DNA of 32,375 nucleotides from Chloroflexota bacterium (lineage in GTDB: Bacteria > Chloroflexota > UBA4733), in NCBI GenBank assembly GCA_023381895.1, contig JAMCTA010000107.1, positions 670 through 33,044 of the forward strand, written 5' to 3'. The notes below the pieces were generated by a model. The model did no database searches. It saw only the letters and a program-made list of their open reading frames with translations, and was not told the DNA's origin. Made by a program: the position numbers and the translations under genes. Each line of letters opens with the position of its first letter. Within the stretch, counting starts at the first letter, position 1. Shown here in pieces: positions 23,866 through 31,661 of this stretch.

Positions 23866-26460
23866 TCACTTGACGTAAGTGAGATACATTGAGTAGTTCG
23901 CCGTGTTGACAACCGCCATACCGAACGTTGTGGGCCAGGTTCCGAACGGCACGCTGTTCGCGGAGTAGGCATAGGGCACTGTGGCGCTATTGCTATAGCT
24001 GAGATTGTTCAGCGCAGCGGTACTGGCATTGGTGTTGTACATCAGCCAGTAGCGCGTCTTCGGGATCAGTGTAGCGGTGATGGACACCGTGTTCCAGCTA
24101 CTGGCAACCAAGGTACCGATGCCGCTTCGGGCGATGAGCGAGCCAGGTGTCCCGTTGCTATCGCTGTAGATGGCGACGGAAAACCGGTTGTTAGGACTGA
24201 TGTCTACCGCGCCTACGTGCACGCTCATGCTGACTACTGTGCCGCCGCTGGTCCCCATCGTAAACGCAGCGCCATTGAGATAGTTGCCGTCTCCCGTGTC
24301 CGTCAACGCACCTACAGAGGTGTTCCCAAGCGTCGCAGTCTGGCCGGGGGTCCTTGTCGCTGTGGGAGTAGCCTTAGCAGTTGGCGTCGGCGATGTCGTT
24401 GGTGTTCCTGTTGGTCGCTGGGTCGGAGTTGGGGAAGGGGAGATGCTCCCCTTGCCGGACACTGTAGCGTAGATGGAATAGACACCACTGCCAACCGATG
24501 CCGGTCCAAAATCGGCCGGCCAGGTTCCAAATGCCACACTGGAGCTGCTGTAGGCTTCAAGCCCTGTGTTGCTGCTTTCGTAGTAGAGGTTGTTGAGTGT
24601 CGAGGAGTTCGCATTGGTGTTGTACATAAACCAGTAACTTGTGGAAGGGTTCAGCGTAGCCTGGATCGGGAGAGTATTCCAGCGATTGGGTCCGAGCAGG
24701 CCAAGAGCGGACGTTGCCACAAGTGTGCCAGGGCTGTTGTGGTTATCAGTGTAGATCGCAAACTGGAACTGGTTGTCCGGTCCGTAATCAACATCACCGA
24801 CATAAGCACTCATACTCGTGACGGTGACGGTCGAGCTGCCGGTCGTGAACTGTGAGCCATTGATGTAGTTTGCGTCGCCAGTATCTTCTTGCCCACCGAC
24901 CTGCAGATTACCTATTGCTTGATCAGGGGCTGTTGCAGCAGGAGTGGCTGTTGCTGTTGGAGAAGCTTTTGGCGTTGCAGTCGCAGTCGGTGTCGCTGTG
25001 GCTGTCATCGTGGGGGTCGCTGTTGCGGTAGATGTTGGAGTAGCAGTCTGTGGGGCCGTCGGTGAAGCCGTAGCGGAGCCCAAGCTCGCGTAGTAGGCTT
25101 GAGCCTCCAAACGGAGGTAGCCCCCATCATCGTCGGCATAGACGCTCGTATGGTTGTTGCAGACTTGGCCTGAGCTTCGACCGTCACTGGTACAGAAGCT
25201 GGGAGGGTTTGTTACCCCATCATTCTCTGCATCCCACTGTGTAGTGCTTCCGGCATTCCCCGCTCCAAATAAGAGCCCGATGATACCGGCTTGCTGTAGC
25301 TCAGCGATGTGGGAGAAGAAGTACGCGACCCGGTTGTCTTGATAGTGACCGTTCGTATTGTTTTCGGTATCAAAGTACTGGTTGCCCTCGGGAATCTGCC
25401 AGATGAGCGCGGAGCGATTCGTGGTCTGGGTCACGGCGCTGATATAGCTCTCCCAGCGGTGGAAGTTTGGAAAAGTGACGTTCAGCGCATCCCACCAGTG
25501 AGAGCTGTCGCCAAGGACGTACTGATAGTAGGCCGCGTCGCGATCGGACACGTCATTCGTGATCAGGTCGTACTGGCTGACGCCAGTTGGCACGCCGTTG
25601 ATGCCGGCCGCGGCTGCGAAACTTCCTGCCTCTTTCCCTAATGCGCTCGCATTGATGCTGGGGTCAGAGCTAGTCCCGATGTCAGTGCCAGTGGCCCAGT
25701 CGCTGACGTGGAAGGCGAGAAGCACGTTGGGAGCGTAGTGGTCGCGAATGTGCAAGAGTGCCCAGTTGAATCCCTGGTACGTGTTGGGAAACCCAGCTAC
25801 ATCCGGCTCGCCGGAGCTTGCCACCGCTACTCTCAAGTAGGCGGGGTTGTTGCCCTGACCAGTGCAGTAGCCGTAACAGAGGGCGTTGTTGAGCACGGCT
25901 CCTTCGACGAAACCGGACAGGTCAGGCTCAACCTGAACGATCACCTTTCCGCCGAAGCCGTGAATGCCCCCGTAGGTGCCTACGCTCAACCGCTGCATAA
26001 GCAGGGTAAAGTTCTGAAAGTAGGTCTTCATCAGCGTGGCGTTGTTGAGGTTGGTTAAGTCCGCCTGACCATCGCTACAGGAGCTGCAGGAGCCACTACT
26101 CTGACGGATCTCATAGTAGCTGAAGAAGGGGATGTAGCCGTGCGACGCAGCCCCTTGAGCATACGCCAGGGGGAATTGCCCGCTGCTATTCCAAGTCTCC
26201 CAACCTGAGCCTGTATTCACACCACCTGCGAGGTACTGATATGCATAGTCCCAGGGGATGCCGCTCTGCGGCATCCAGCCGTAGATGCCATTGCTCGTTG
26301 GTGGCGCACTCAGCCCGATGCCAAAATGCTGGGGTAACCCCGCAGGAATAGACGCGGCCTGTACAGGAGGCACGCGTAACGTCCCCCAGACGGTGCTCAT
26401 CATAAGGAATGCGAGCAGCCCCAGCGCAGCCAGCGAGCGCACGCGCAGTTTCACTAACAT
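23866..26460 (-). CDS. Secreted glycoside-hydrolase-like protein with two repeated C-terminal domains
   Basis: A protein of 864 residues from ATG 26460 (GGAG 8 bases upstream). A Sec signal peptide ends near VQA/AS (35). Residues about 40-470 form one large domain with an alpha/beta-barrel look: HFGIGLSAPP, GYIPFFSYYEI, VIVQVEPDLSG and NVLLAFHVSDWATG, ending DDDGGYLRLEAQAYYASLG. The EPD and SYYEI segments suggest acidic catalytic residues, but I cannot place it in a numbered family. Thr/Pro linkers (about 475-535 and 690-720) flank two homologous beta-sandwich domains, each with GDxNYxNGxxF and NxFxxAIYxD, then WNTxxIxATLxPxTxYWxMY and FGTWP. They may be carbohydrate-binding or anchoring modules. 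The product is predicted to be exported polysaccharide-degrading machinery. Confidence 0.8.
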   Translation of the reverse strand: MLVKLRVRSLAALGLLAFLMMSTVWGTLRVPPVQAASIPAGLPQHFGIGLSAPPTSNGIYGWMPQSGIPWDYAYQYLAGGVNTGSGWETWNSSGQFPLAYAQGAASHGYIPFFSYYEIRQSSGSCSSCSDGQADLTNLNNATLMKTYFQNFTLLMQRLSVGTYGGIHGFGGKVIVQVEPDLSGFVEGAVLNNALCYGYCTGQGNNPAYLRVAVASSGEPDVAGFPNTYQGFNWALLHIRDHYAPNVLLAFHVSDWATGTDIGTSSDPSINASALGKEAGSFAAAAGINGVPTGVSQYDLITNDVSDRDAAYYQYVLGDSSHWWDALNVTFPNFHRWESYISAVTQTTNRSALIWQIPEGNQYFDTENNTNGHYQDNRVAYFFSHIAELQQAGIIGLLFGAGNAGSTTQWDAENDGVTNPPSFCTSDGRSSGQVCNNHTSVYADDDGGYLRLEAQAYYASLGSATASPTAPQTATPTSTATATPTMTATATPTATATPKASPTATATPAATAPDQAIGNLQVGGQEDTGDANYINGSQFTTGSSTVTVTSMSAYVGDVDYGPDNQFQFAIYTDNHNSPGTLVATSALGLLGPNRWNTLPIQATLNPSTSYWFMYNTNANSSTLNNLYYESSNTGLEAYSSSSVAFGTWPADFGPASVGSGVYSIYATVSGKGSISPSPTPTQRPTGTPTTSPTPTAKATPTATRTPGQTATLGNTSVGALTDTGDGNYLNGAAFTMGTSGGTVVSMSVHVGAVDISPNNRFSVAIYSDSNGTPGSLIARSGIGTLVASSWNTVSITATLIPKTRYWLMYNTNASTAALNNLSYSNSATVPYAYSANSVPFGTWPTTFGMAVVNTANYSMYLTYVK

Positions 26461-26900
26461 TCAGGCTACTCCATCCAGATGTAGTTTCAGTCGTGACCAG
26501 CGTCGTCAAACGGTAACTGAAGCACCCGAAATGAGGCAGTACTACAAGTGGGCTAGCCTATAATGGCTAGCCATGAGAGGCTGTAGAACACCGTAAGTAC
26601 AGCAACTGCAGTGTCGATCGCTTGGTCACCTGGAATACCAAGGTCACGACAATCTCACCACGCACGCCGGCAGTCCGTAGCTGCGTATCGAGCGTTCGCC
26701 GAGAGCGAGCCGTACTGGCCGGCCGTCATTGCTACTATTCCACTGATGCGCGTGCGACCGAAGCTGGCGAATTACCTCGAGTGGTCGTCGAACCTCGGGC
26801 GCTCTTGCGGCGGCGTTGCGTGGAAAGAGCAGCGTCCGAAGTGCGCTGAACACAGCCGCGCAGCAGGATAATGCAGTGCTTGCAAAGGAGTCACGATACG
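26461..26900. other. Divergent intergenic region between secreted protein and sulfatase
   Basis: 440 bases without a supported gene. They contain the TATAAT flanked by two copies of GGCTAGCC described separately, and otherwise GC-rich DNA with frame shadows only. Confidence 0.45.
26551..26572. promoter_or_regulatory. Two 8-bp palindromes flanking TATAAT
   Basis: GGCTAGCC (26551-26558), then TATAAT (26559-26564), then GGCTAGCC (26565-26572). Each octamer is self-complementary, so the whole is two operator-like sites around a perfect -10 hexamer. There is no convincing -35 box 17 bases upstream, which suits a promoter needing an activator, or one blocked when both sites are bound. Either the divergent secreted protein or the sulfatase could be its target. 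Confidence 0.5.
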
Positions 26901-28217
26901 GTGCCGATCCCGACAGCCCATCCACCTCAGTTGAACATTCTCTACCTGCACTCTCACGATACAGGGCGGTACATCCAGCCCTATGGCCACGCGATTCCTA
27001 CGCCCCACCTCCAACGATTAGCTGAGGAAGGGGTGCTGTTCCGACAGAATTTCTGTGCAGCACCCACGTGCTCGCCGAGCCGTGCTTGCCTGCTCACTGG
27101 GCAAGCGGCGCACAGCTGCGGGATGTTCGGTTTGGCCCACCGGGGCTTTCCGTTGCTGCATCCTGAGCGCCATCTTGCCCACGTGCTGCGTATGTACGGC
27201 TATCACACCGCGCTCATGGGAGTACAACACGTAACGAGCGATCCGGCCGGCACAGGCTACGAGGTCGTGGCGCGTGGCAAGCGCGAGTCCGCGCAGATCA
27301 CGGCGGCTGCCACTGAGTTCCTACACAACGCTCCGCGCGAGCCGTTCTTCCTCGACGTCGGCTACGGAGAGACGCATCGGGAATTCCGGCAACCAGGGGC
27401 AGCAGAGGATGCTCGCTACTGTCTGCCACCAGCACCGTTGCCAGACACTCCGCGGACGCGGGCTGACATGGCAGCGTTCAAGGCAAGCGCACGCGTTCTT
27501 GATAGCAATGTCGGGACTGTGCTCGCCGCTCTTGAACGACAAGGGCTCGCAGATCGCACGCTAGTCATCTCCACGACTGACCACGGTATCGCCTTTCCGG
27601 GCATGAAGTGCAACCTGACCGATCACGGTATGGGCGTCTCACTGATCATGCGCGGCCCCGGCGGCTTTGAGGGTGGGCGGGTGATCGACGCGATAGTGTC
27701 GCATCTTGACCTGTTCCCCACGATCAGCGAGCTGGCTGGCATTCCTCGACCAGATTGGCTACAAGGTACGTCGTTGCTGCCACTCGTGCGTGGCGAGGTG
27801 GAGCAGTTGCACGATGAGCTGTTCGCCGAAGTGAACTATCACGCGGCCTATGAGCCCCAGCGGGCTGTGCGCACTGCACGCTGGAAATACATCCGGCGTT
27901 ACGGTGAGCAGGAGACGCCAGTGCTGCCGAACTGCGATGATGGCCTGAGCAAAGACCTGTGGCTGGAGCACGGCTGGCGGGAGCGATCCGTAGGACGTGA
28001 GCAGCTCTATGACCTCGTCTTCGATCCCTATGAGAACAACAATCTCGCGGCTGCCCCGGCTTACTTGGCGGTGCTGAGCGAGCTAGGCGAACGGCTTGAT
28101 CGCTGGATGGAGCAGACAGATGATCCGCTCCGGCACGGTCCCATCCCAATCCCCGAGGGTGCCTGGGCAAATGATCCATCCGGCCTCTCACCGCGTGAAC
28201 AGAAGCCTGCCCCCTAG
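26901..28217 (+). CDS. Sulfatase (Cys-type, formylglycine-dependent)
   Basis: GTG start at 26901 has AAAGGAG 10 bases upstream and gives 438 residues; an ATG at 26871 is less likely. NILYLHSHDTGRY is the N-terminal metal-site strand. CSPSRACLLTG is the sulfatase signature C-x-P-S-R, in which Cys (residue 57) is converted to formylglycine by a maturase encoded elsewhere. TTDHGIAFPGMKCNL gives the second metal-binding DH pair. The C-terminal QLYDLVFDPYENNNLA is the family's normal ending. The pattern resembles N-sulfoglucosamine sulfohydrolase-type enzymes; the actual substrate is unproven. No signal peptide is visible, so it acts in the cytoplasm or is exported by another route. It is divergent from the secreted hydrolase. 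Confidence 0.9.
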   Translation: MPIPTAHPPQLNILYLHSHDTGRYIQPYGHAIPTPHLQRLAEEGVLFRQNFCAAPTCSPSRACLLTGQAAHSCGMFGLAHRGFPLLHPERHLAHVLRMYGYHTALMGVQHVTSDPAGTGYEVVARGKRESAQITAAATEFLHNAPREPFFLDVGYGETHREFRQPGAAEDARYCLPPAPLPDTPRTRADMAAFKASARVLDSNVGTVLAALERQGLADRTLVISTTDHGIAFPGMKCNLTDHGMGVSLIMRGPGGFEGGRVIDAIVSHLDLFPTISELAGIPRPDWLQGTSLLPLVRGEVEQLHDELFAEVNYHAAYEPQRAVRTARWKYIRRYGEQETPVLPNCDDGLSKDLWLEHGWRERSVGREQLYDLVFDPYENNNLAAAPAYLAVLSELGERLDRWMEQTDDPLRHGPIPIPEGAWANDPSGLSPREQKPAP

Positions 28218-28226
28218 GATGGCGGT

Positions 28227-28265
28227 GTAGACTCAGTGCGCTTCTAAGCCGCGCACTGAGTCTAC
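28227..28265 (+). terminator. Perfect 15-bp hairpin after the sulfatase gene
   Basis: GTAGACTCAGTGCGC (28227-28241) pairs perfectly with GCGCACTGAGTCTAC (28251-28265) across a 9-base loop, starting 10 bases after the stop codon. No U-tract follows, so it is either a U-less intrinsic terminator or an RNA-stabilising stem. The stem is very stable. Confidence 0.55.
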
Positions 28266-28487
28266 GTACTGGGCTCTCCTGCTGTGGCTACCGGCAGCTA
28301 CTACCACAACTCCAAAGGGTTTGGCGAATCGTGACACGGTGGGGACACCTGACCGCCAGAGAGACTGACCGGGAGGTGTGGTAGAGAGTGCGAGACCTCG
28401 AAGGCCCTGTCTGGACTGTTGCTGCGCCCGTGAGCGGGCGTGGCGATCCTGGGAGAGGATACGGCAGCACGTGCGCCGCTTGAAGTG

Positions 28488-28871
28488 CTACGAGACTCCG
28501 TGCTTCTCACTGAGCACTGCCTGGATCCGGCTGGCGGTCTCTTGAGGGTTGTCCACTTCCACGATGATCTTCGCATACTTCTCGTGGGAGAGGTTGATAA
28601 TCACGGCTCGGTCCGGGTGATGGACATCCCAGAAGATACGATCACCGTGCTCTGTGAATGTACCGACCAGGACGTCGCTGTGAGCCACTGCTCCGGGGAT
28701 GAAGGTTTCCTTCCAGAACGCCTCCAGTTCCTGCTGTGTCTCCTTCGGGTTGTACTCGGCGCCCACAACGTGGGATAGTGGCACCTCAAGCCGACCTCGA
28801 AACGCAAGGACTCGGTCTAGCCCACTCACGTGCACGGTGAGTGTGCCAGCCGTGATATCGACGGTTGCCAA
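28488..28871 (-). CDS. Conserved hypothetical protein, PH-like fold likely
   Basis: A protein of 127 residues starting with TTG at 28871, supported by AAGGAGAGG a few bases upstream. It reads VHVSGLDRVLAFRGRLEVPL, then SHVVGAEYNP, VGTFTEHGDRIFWDVHHPDR, AVIINLSHEKYAKIIVEVDN and PQETASRIQAVL. The pattern of a reference-level strand and the GTFxxHGxRxFWDVHHP motif recurs in Chloroflexota and Actinomycetota proteins of unknown function, and looks like a PH-type barrel. No enzyme motif is present. It stands alone between the sulfatase and PadR genes. Confidence 0.78.
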   Translation of the reverse strand: MATVDITAGTLTVHVSGLDRVLAFRGRLEVPLSHVVGAEYNPKETQQELEAFWKETFIPGAVAHSDVLVGTFTEHGDRIFWDVHHPDRAVIINLSHEKYAKIIVEVDNPQETASRIQAVLSEKHGVS

Positions 28872-29174
28872 GAGCCTCTCCTTCCATCAGAGTGATGACA
28901 GAACGGATGGGATAGATAAGGCGGCGCTGGCTCCCGTCAAGCTCCCATTGCTTGATAGCCGGATTGTAACAGTGTTTGGAGCATCACTGCAGCAGTGGGA
29001 GCAAGGGAGTCCTGGTGTGATATGCGCGCAGAGGCATACAAGCCTCAGACAGGTCACGCTGCTCCGGGCCTGCGGCCGTCTTATCATCAAGGCAATCAGC
29101 GTGATGCCACTGTGGGGCCGCTTGTGAGCAAGATGCCAGGTGAGGAGGGTACCCTGCATGCAGTTGCAGTGGGC
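28872..29174. other. Intergenic, nothing recognised
   Basis: About 300 bases between two minus-strand genes. They must contain the promoter of the PH-like gene and the end of the padR transcript, but no clear boxes or hairpin were found. Confidence 0.35.
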
Positions 29175-29846
29175 TTAGATTGTGGTGGAAGGAGGCTCTT
29201 GACGCTCGGTGAAGATAGCTGCGATGTCCGCCCGGGCCTGTGCGACGATAGCACGCAGACGGCGTACTGTGTCAGGGTCGGCGAAAGCTCCTCGTGCACC
29301 GAGGCTGAAGAGGTACTGACCGAGCTGCCGTACCTCATCCATGAGTTGTCTCAGCTCGGAATTACCGTGTGGCCCCCAGCCAGAACCGGCGCGGCCGCGC
29401 AGCTCGGAGACGGTGGCAGCCTGCTTGTTGAGGAATTGCCGGCCAGCATCCGTCAACGAGTAGACGCGCCTGCCATCTTGCTCGTTGCTCGTCACGTAGC
29501 CCTGATCTTCCAGCAGCTGGAGGGTTGGATAGACCGAGCCGGGGCTGGGACTATAGAAGCCCTCGAACCGCTGCTCCAAGGCTTGGATGATGTCGTAGCC
29601 GTGGCGCGGACGCTCCTGGAGCATGTCGAGGATGACGTACTTGAGGTCGCCCCGACCGAAGCGGCGACCGAATGGTCCGGGTCGGAAGCCCTTGGGACCG
29701 CGGCCACCGGGGCCGAACGGTGGTCCGCCTGGAGGCATGTCTTCCTGCCAGCGATGGTGAAAGTGCTCCCTGCCTCGCAGCCAGGGTGGGAGGCCATGGT
29801 GGGTGAAGAAGGACTCTCGGGGTTCATCATGGTGAAAATGGTGCAT
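29175..29846 (-). CDS. PadR-family transcriptional regulator with His-rich N-terminus
   Basis: ATG 29846 is preceded by AGGAGAAAGG and gives 223 residues; an ATG at 29870 has no site. The N-terminal tail (1-35) is very His-rich (MHHFHHDEPRESFFTHHG and EHFHHRW), followed by a Gly/Pro-rich stretch. The winged-helix domain is about 62-140: LKYVILDMLQERPRHGYDII, FYSPSPGSVYPTLQLLEDQG and YSLTDAGRQFL, all PadR hallmarks. A C-terminal helix provides dimerisation. The His tail might bind a metal such as Ni, Zn or Cu, which is an inference. PadR proteins repress efflux or detoxification genes; the nearby epimerase and MFS genes are possible targets. Confidence 0.9.
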   Translation of the reverse strand: MHHFHHDEPRESFFTHHGLPPWLRGREHFHHRWQEDMPPGGPPFGPGGRGPKGFRPGPFGRRFGRGDLKYVILDMLQERPRHGYDIIQALEQRFEGFYSPSPGSVYPTLQLLEDQGYVTSNEQDGRRVYSLTDAGRQFLNKQAATVSELRGRAGSGWGPHGNSELRQLMDEVRQLGQYLFSLGARGAFADPDTVRRLRAIVAQARADIAAIFTERQEPPSTTI

Positions 29847-29882
29847 GTGCGTGCCTTTCTCCTGTAGCATCGCAAGTAAAGA

Positions 29883-29906
29883 TATATTGCGATATATCGC
29901 AGTATA
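29883..29906. promoter_or_regulatory. PadR operator candidate
   Basis: TGCGATATATCGCA (29888-29901) is a perfect 14-bp palindrome. It extends to 22 of 24 symmetric bases at 29883-29906. It lies 37 bases upstream of the padR start, inside an AT-rich promoter area, as expected for autoregulation by a dimeric regulator. Confidence 0.65.
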
Positions 29907-30397
29907 CAGATAGGCTCATATCGTTGCAAGTTGTCTGTGTGTGAGATGTATTAACTCTCTTGCTTGGAGGCCTGGCAGCACGTTCGCGTGCTCTACAGGC
30001 TGTGTTGAATACTGCCCGGCATGAGGCGGGGCACGGGGTATCCCAGGAGGAGACGGCCTATGGACCGGTGGTGGACTTCGCCGTGACGACGATCGTGACA
30101 ACCTGGAGCGTGCCTTGGAAGGCAACGAGCCTGACGTAGAGGCGCATCTATGATACTTCGGAGTATTTACGTCGTACCCTTTCTCCTCTTCAACCGCACC
30201 GTGACGAGGAGCGAGGTCGTGAGGCTCCTGCGATGGACGTGGCAAAGCACGGGTAGCGAAGGCCTTGCTGTTCGGATGGCGAACTGACTTTGGCAGCAAC
30301 AGTCCAGTGCGCTTGTGCACGACCCCTTCCGAGTGCCCGGTACCAGAGTCAGCATCAAGCAGCGTCGTGTAGAGCAAGGGGCAACGGAAGAAGTGGC
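29907..30397. other. Long region without a recognised gene
   Basis: About 490 bases between the padR operator and the epimerase stop. Frames are interrupted by stops or lack signals. Short GC-rich inverted segments occur but none is strong. It could be a decayed insertion, with no positive evidence. Confidence 0.35.
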
Positions 30398-31264
30398 CTA
30401 GCTGCTGCTACGCACTTCCGGCGTGATCTTCCGCCAGCTATAGCGTGGCTGCCAGCCAAACGTCTCTCGCATCTTGGTGCAGTCGAATGCTGACTGAAAG
30501 CCACCATAGCCTGGCGCAAAGCTGTGGTAGCCGTCGAAGTACTCGGCCATGAGCTCTTCGATCGGCCGGCTGGCAGATGTGTCGGCGGCCGCGATGAGGA
30601 ACATCTCATGCCCGGTCGTGTTGCCTTCCAGGGCGGCACGGAAGGCAGTAGCTACGTCACGGACGTCGATGTACGACCAGAAGTTGCTCATTCCGCGCCG
30701 TGGGTCCTGGCGGCGCTCCTTGAGGACGTGGTAGGTCTCAGGCATGATGACGTTGTTGATGCGGAGCGAGCAGACGCTCATGTTAGGATAGCGCTCTGCC
30801 ATGCCGTCGGCGATGACTTCACCCACATACTTCGAGAGGGCGTAGACGTTGCCCGATGGCACTCTGTCCCGCTCAGCGAAGGGCAAATGTGGCGGCACAC
30901 GGGTCGCCGGCGTAAGCCAGCCTGTCGCCATCTCGCTCGAGGCGTAGATGAAGCGGCGCACGGCGAGATCTCCCGCTGCCTGAAAAACGTGAAAGGTGCT
31001 CAAGACGTTGTTGGCGAACGTGCCATTGCGCGCGAATCCGGAAGGAGAAGGGTTCGCAGCGACGTGACACACCCCTTCCGGCTGTACCTGGGCGATCACG
31101 TCATAGACTTCTCCACCATCTTGAAGATCGAGCAATATAGTCTGTGCTGATAGCCCATCAGCGCGGACGCGGTCCAGGCTAACGACCTCGTGGCCTGCGC
31201 TTGCCAGCTCTCGCACGACGTACTGTCCGACCCGACCGCTTCCGCCTGTTACTATGACACGCAT
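30398..31264 (-). CDS. NAD-dependent epimerase/dehydratase (extended SDR)
   Basis: A protein of 288 residues from ATG 31264 with GGAGG 8 bases upstream. MRVIVTGGSGRVGQYVVREL is the Rossmann start with GGxGxxG. HVAANPSP follows strand 4; FIYASSEMATGW carries the Ser; YALSKYVGE is the YxxxK catalytic pair; SLRINNVIMP follows. The C-terminus (GYGGFQSAFDCTKMRETFGW) is the usual substrate-binding helix region of sugar-nucleotide epimerases. It would interconvert a nucleotide sugar or reduce a related substrate; the specific reaction is not evident. An AT-rich TATATTATA lies about 40 bases upstream. Confidence 0.9.
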   Translation of the reverse strand: MRVIVTGGSGRVGQYVVRELASAGHEVVSLDRVRADGLSAQTILLDLQDGGEVYDVIAQVQPEGVCHVAANPSPSGFARNGTFANNVLSTFHVFQAAGDLAVRRFIYASSEMATGWLTPATRVPPHLPFAERDRVPSGNVYALSKYVGEVIADGMAERYPNMSVCSLRINNVIMPETYHVLKERRQDPRRGMSNFWSYIDVRDVATAFRAALEGNTTGHEMFLIAAADTSASRPIEELMAEYFDGYHSFAPGYGGFQSAFDCTKMRETFGWQPRYSWRKITPEVRSSS

Positions 31265-31661
31265 TACGCAGCCTCCACTCAGCCCTCACCACAGTGGCTA
31301 TAATATAAGTGGACAGGAGGGTTCCTGCGACGCCCGGTCCAACTTGCTCGCAGCGGGGACGAACTTCACCTTCTTGGTGCATCGTGGCAAGATCTAGGCC
31401 AGGTTGCCGTGTCCACGAGGGAGACGTTCAGAATCCCCGCAGTCCGGGAGTGTAGGGAATAGTCGAGTGAGTGAGATGCGTGGTGGCAATCGATCGCAAA
31501 CGCTGGCATGCCCCTACACGCCTCTAATTCCGGCACGTCAGTGAAGGGTATGACGGACGCCCTCAGCGGGGTGCAGGTCTGGTGAGCGTGGCGTCCCGCT
31601 ACTGGTCAGCTTGGTTGCGACGCGAGGGCACCCAAGGGGGGCGTGGCGGGGCAGCGGTCTA
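31265..31661. promoter_or_regulatory. Intergenic region with a -10-like box for the epimerase
   Basis: On the minus strand TATATTATAG (31307-31298) could serve as the -10 box of the epimerase gene, about 35-40 bases before its start; no firm -35 box was found. The rest of the 397 bases up to the MFS stop is empty of genes. Confidence 0.35.
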
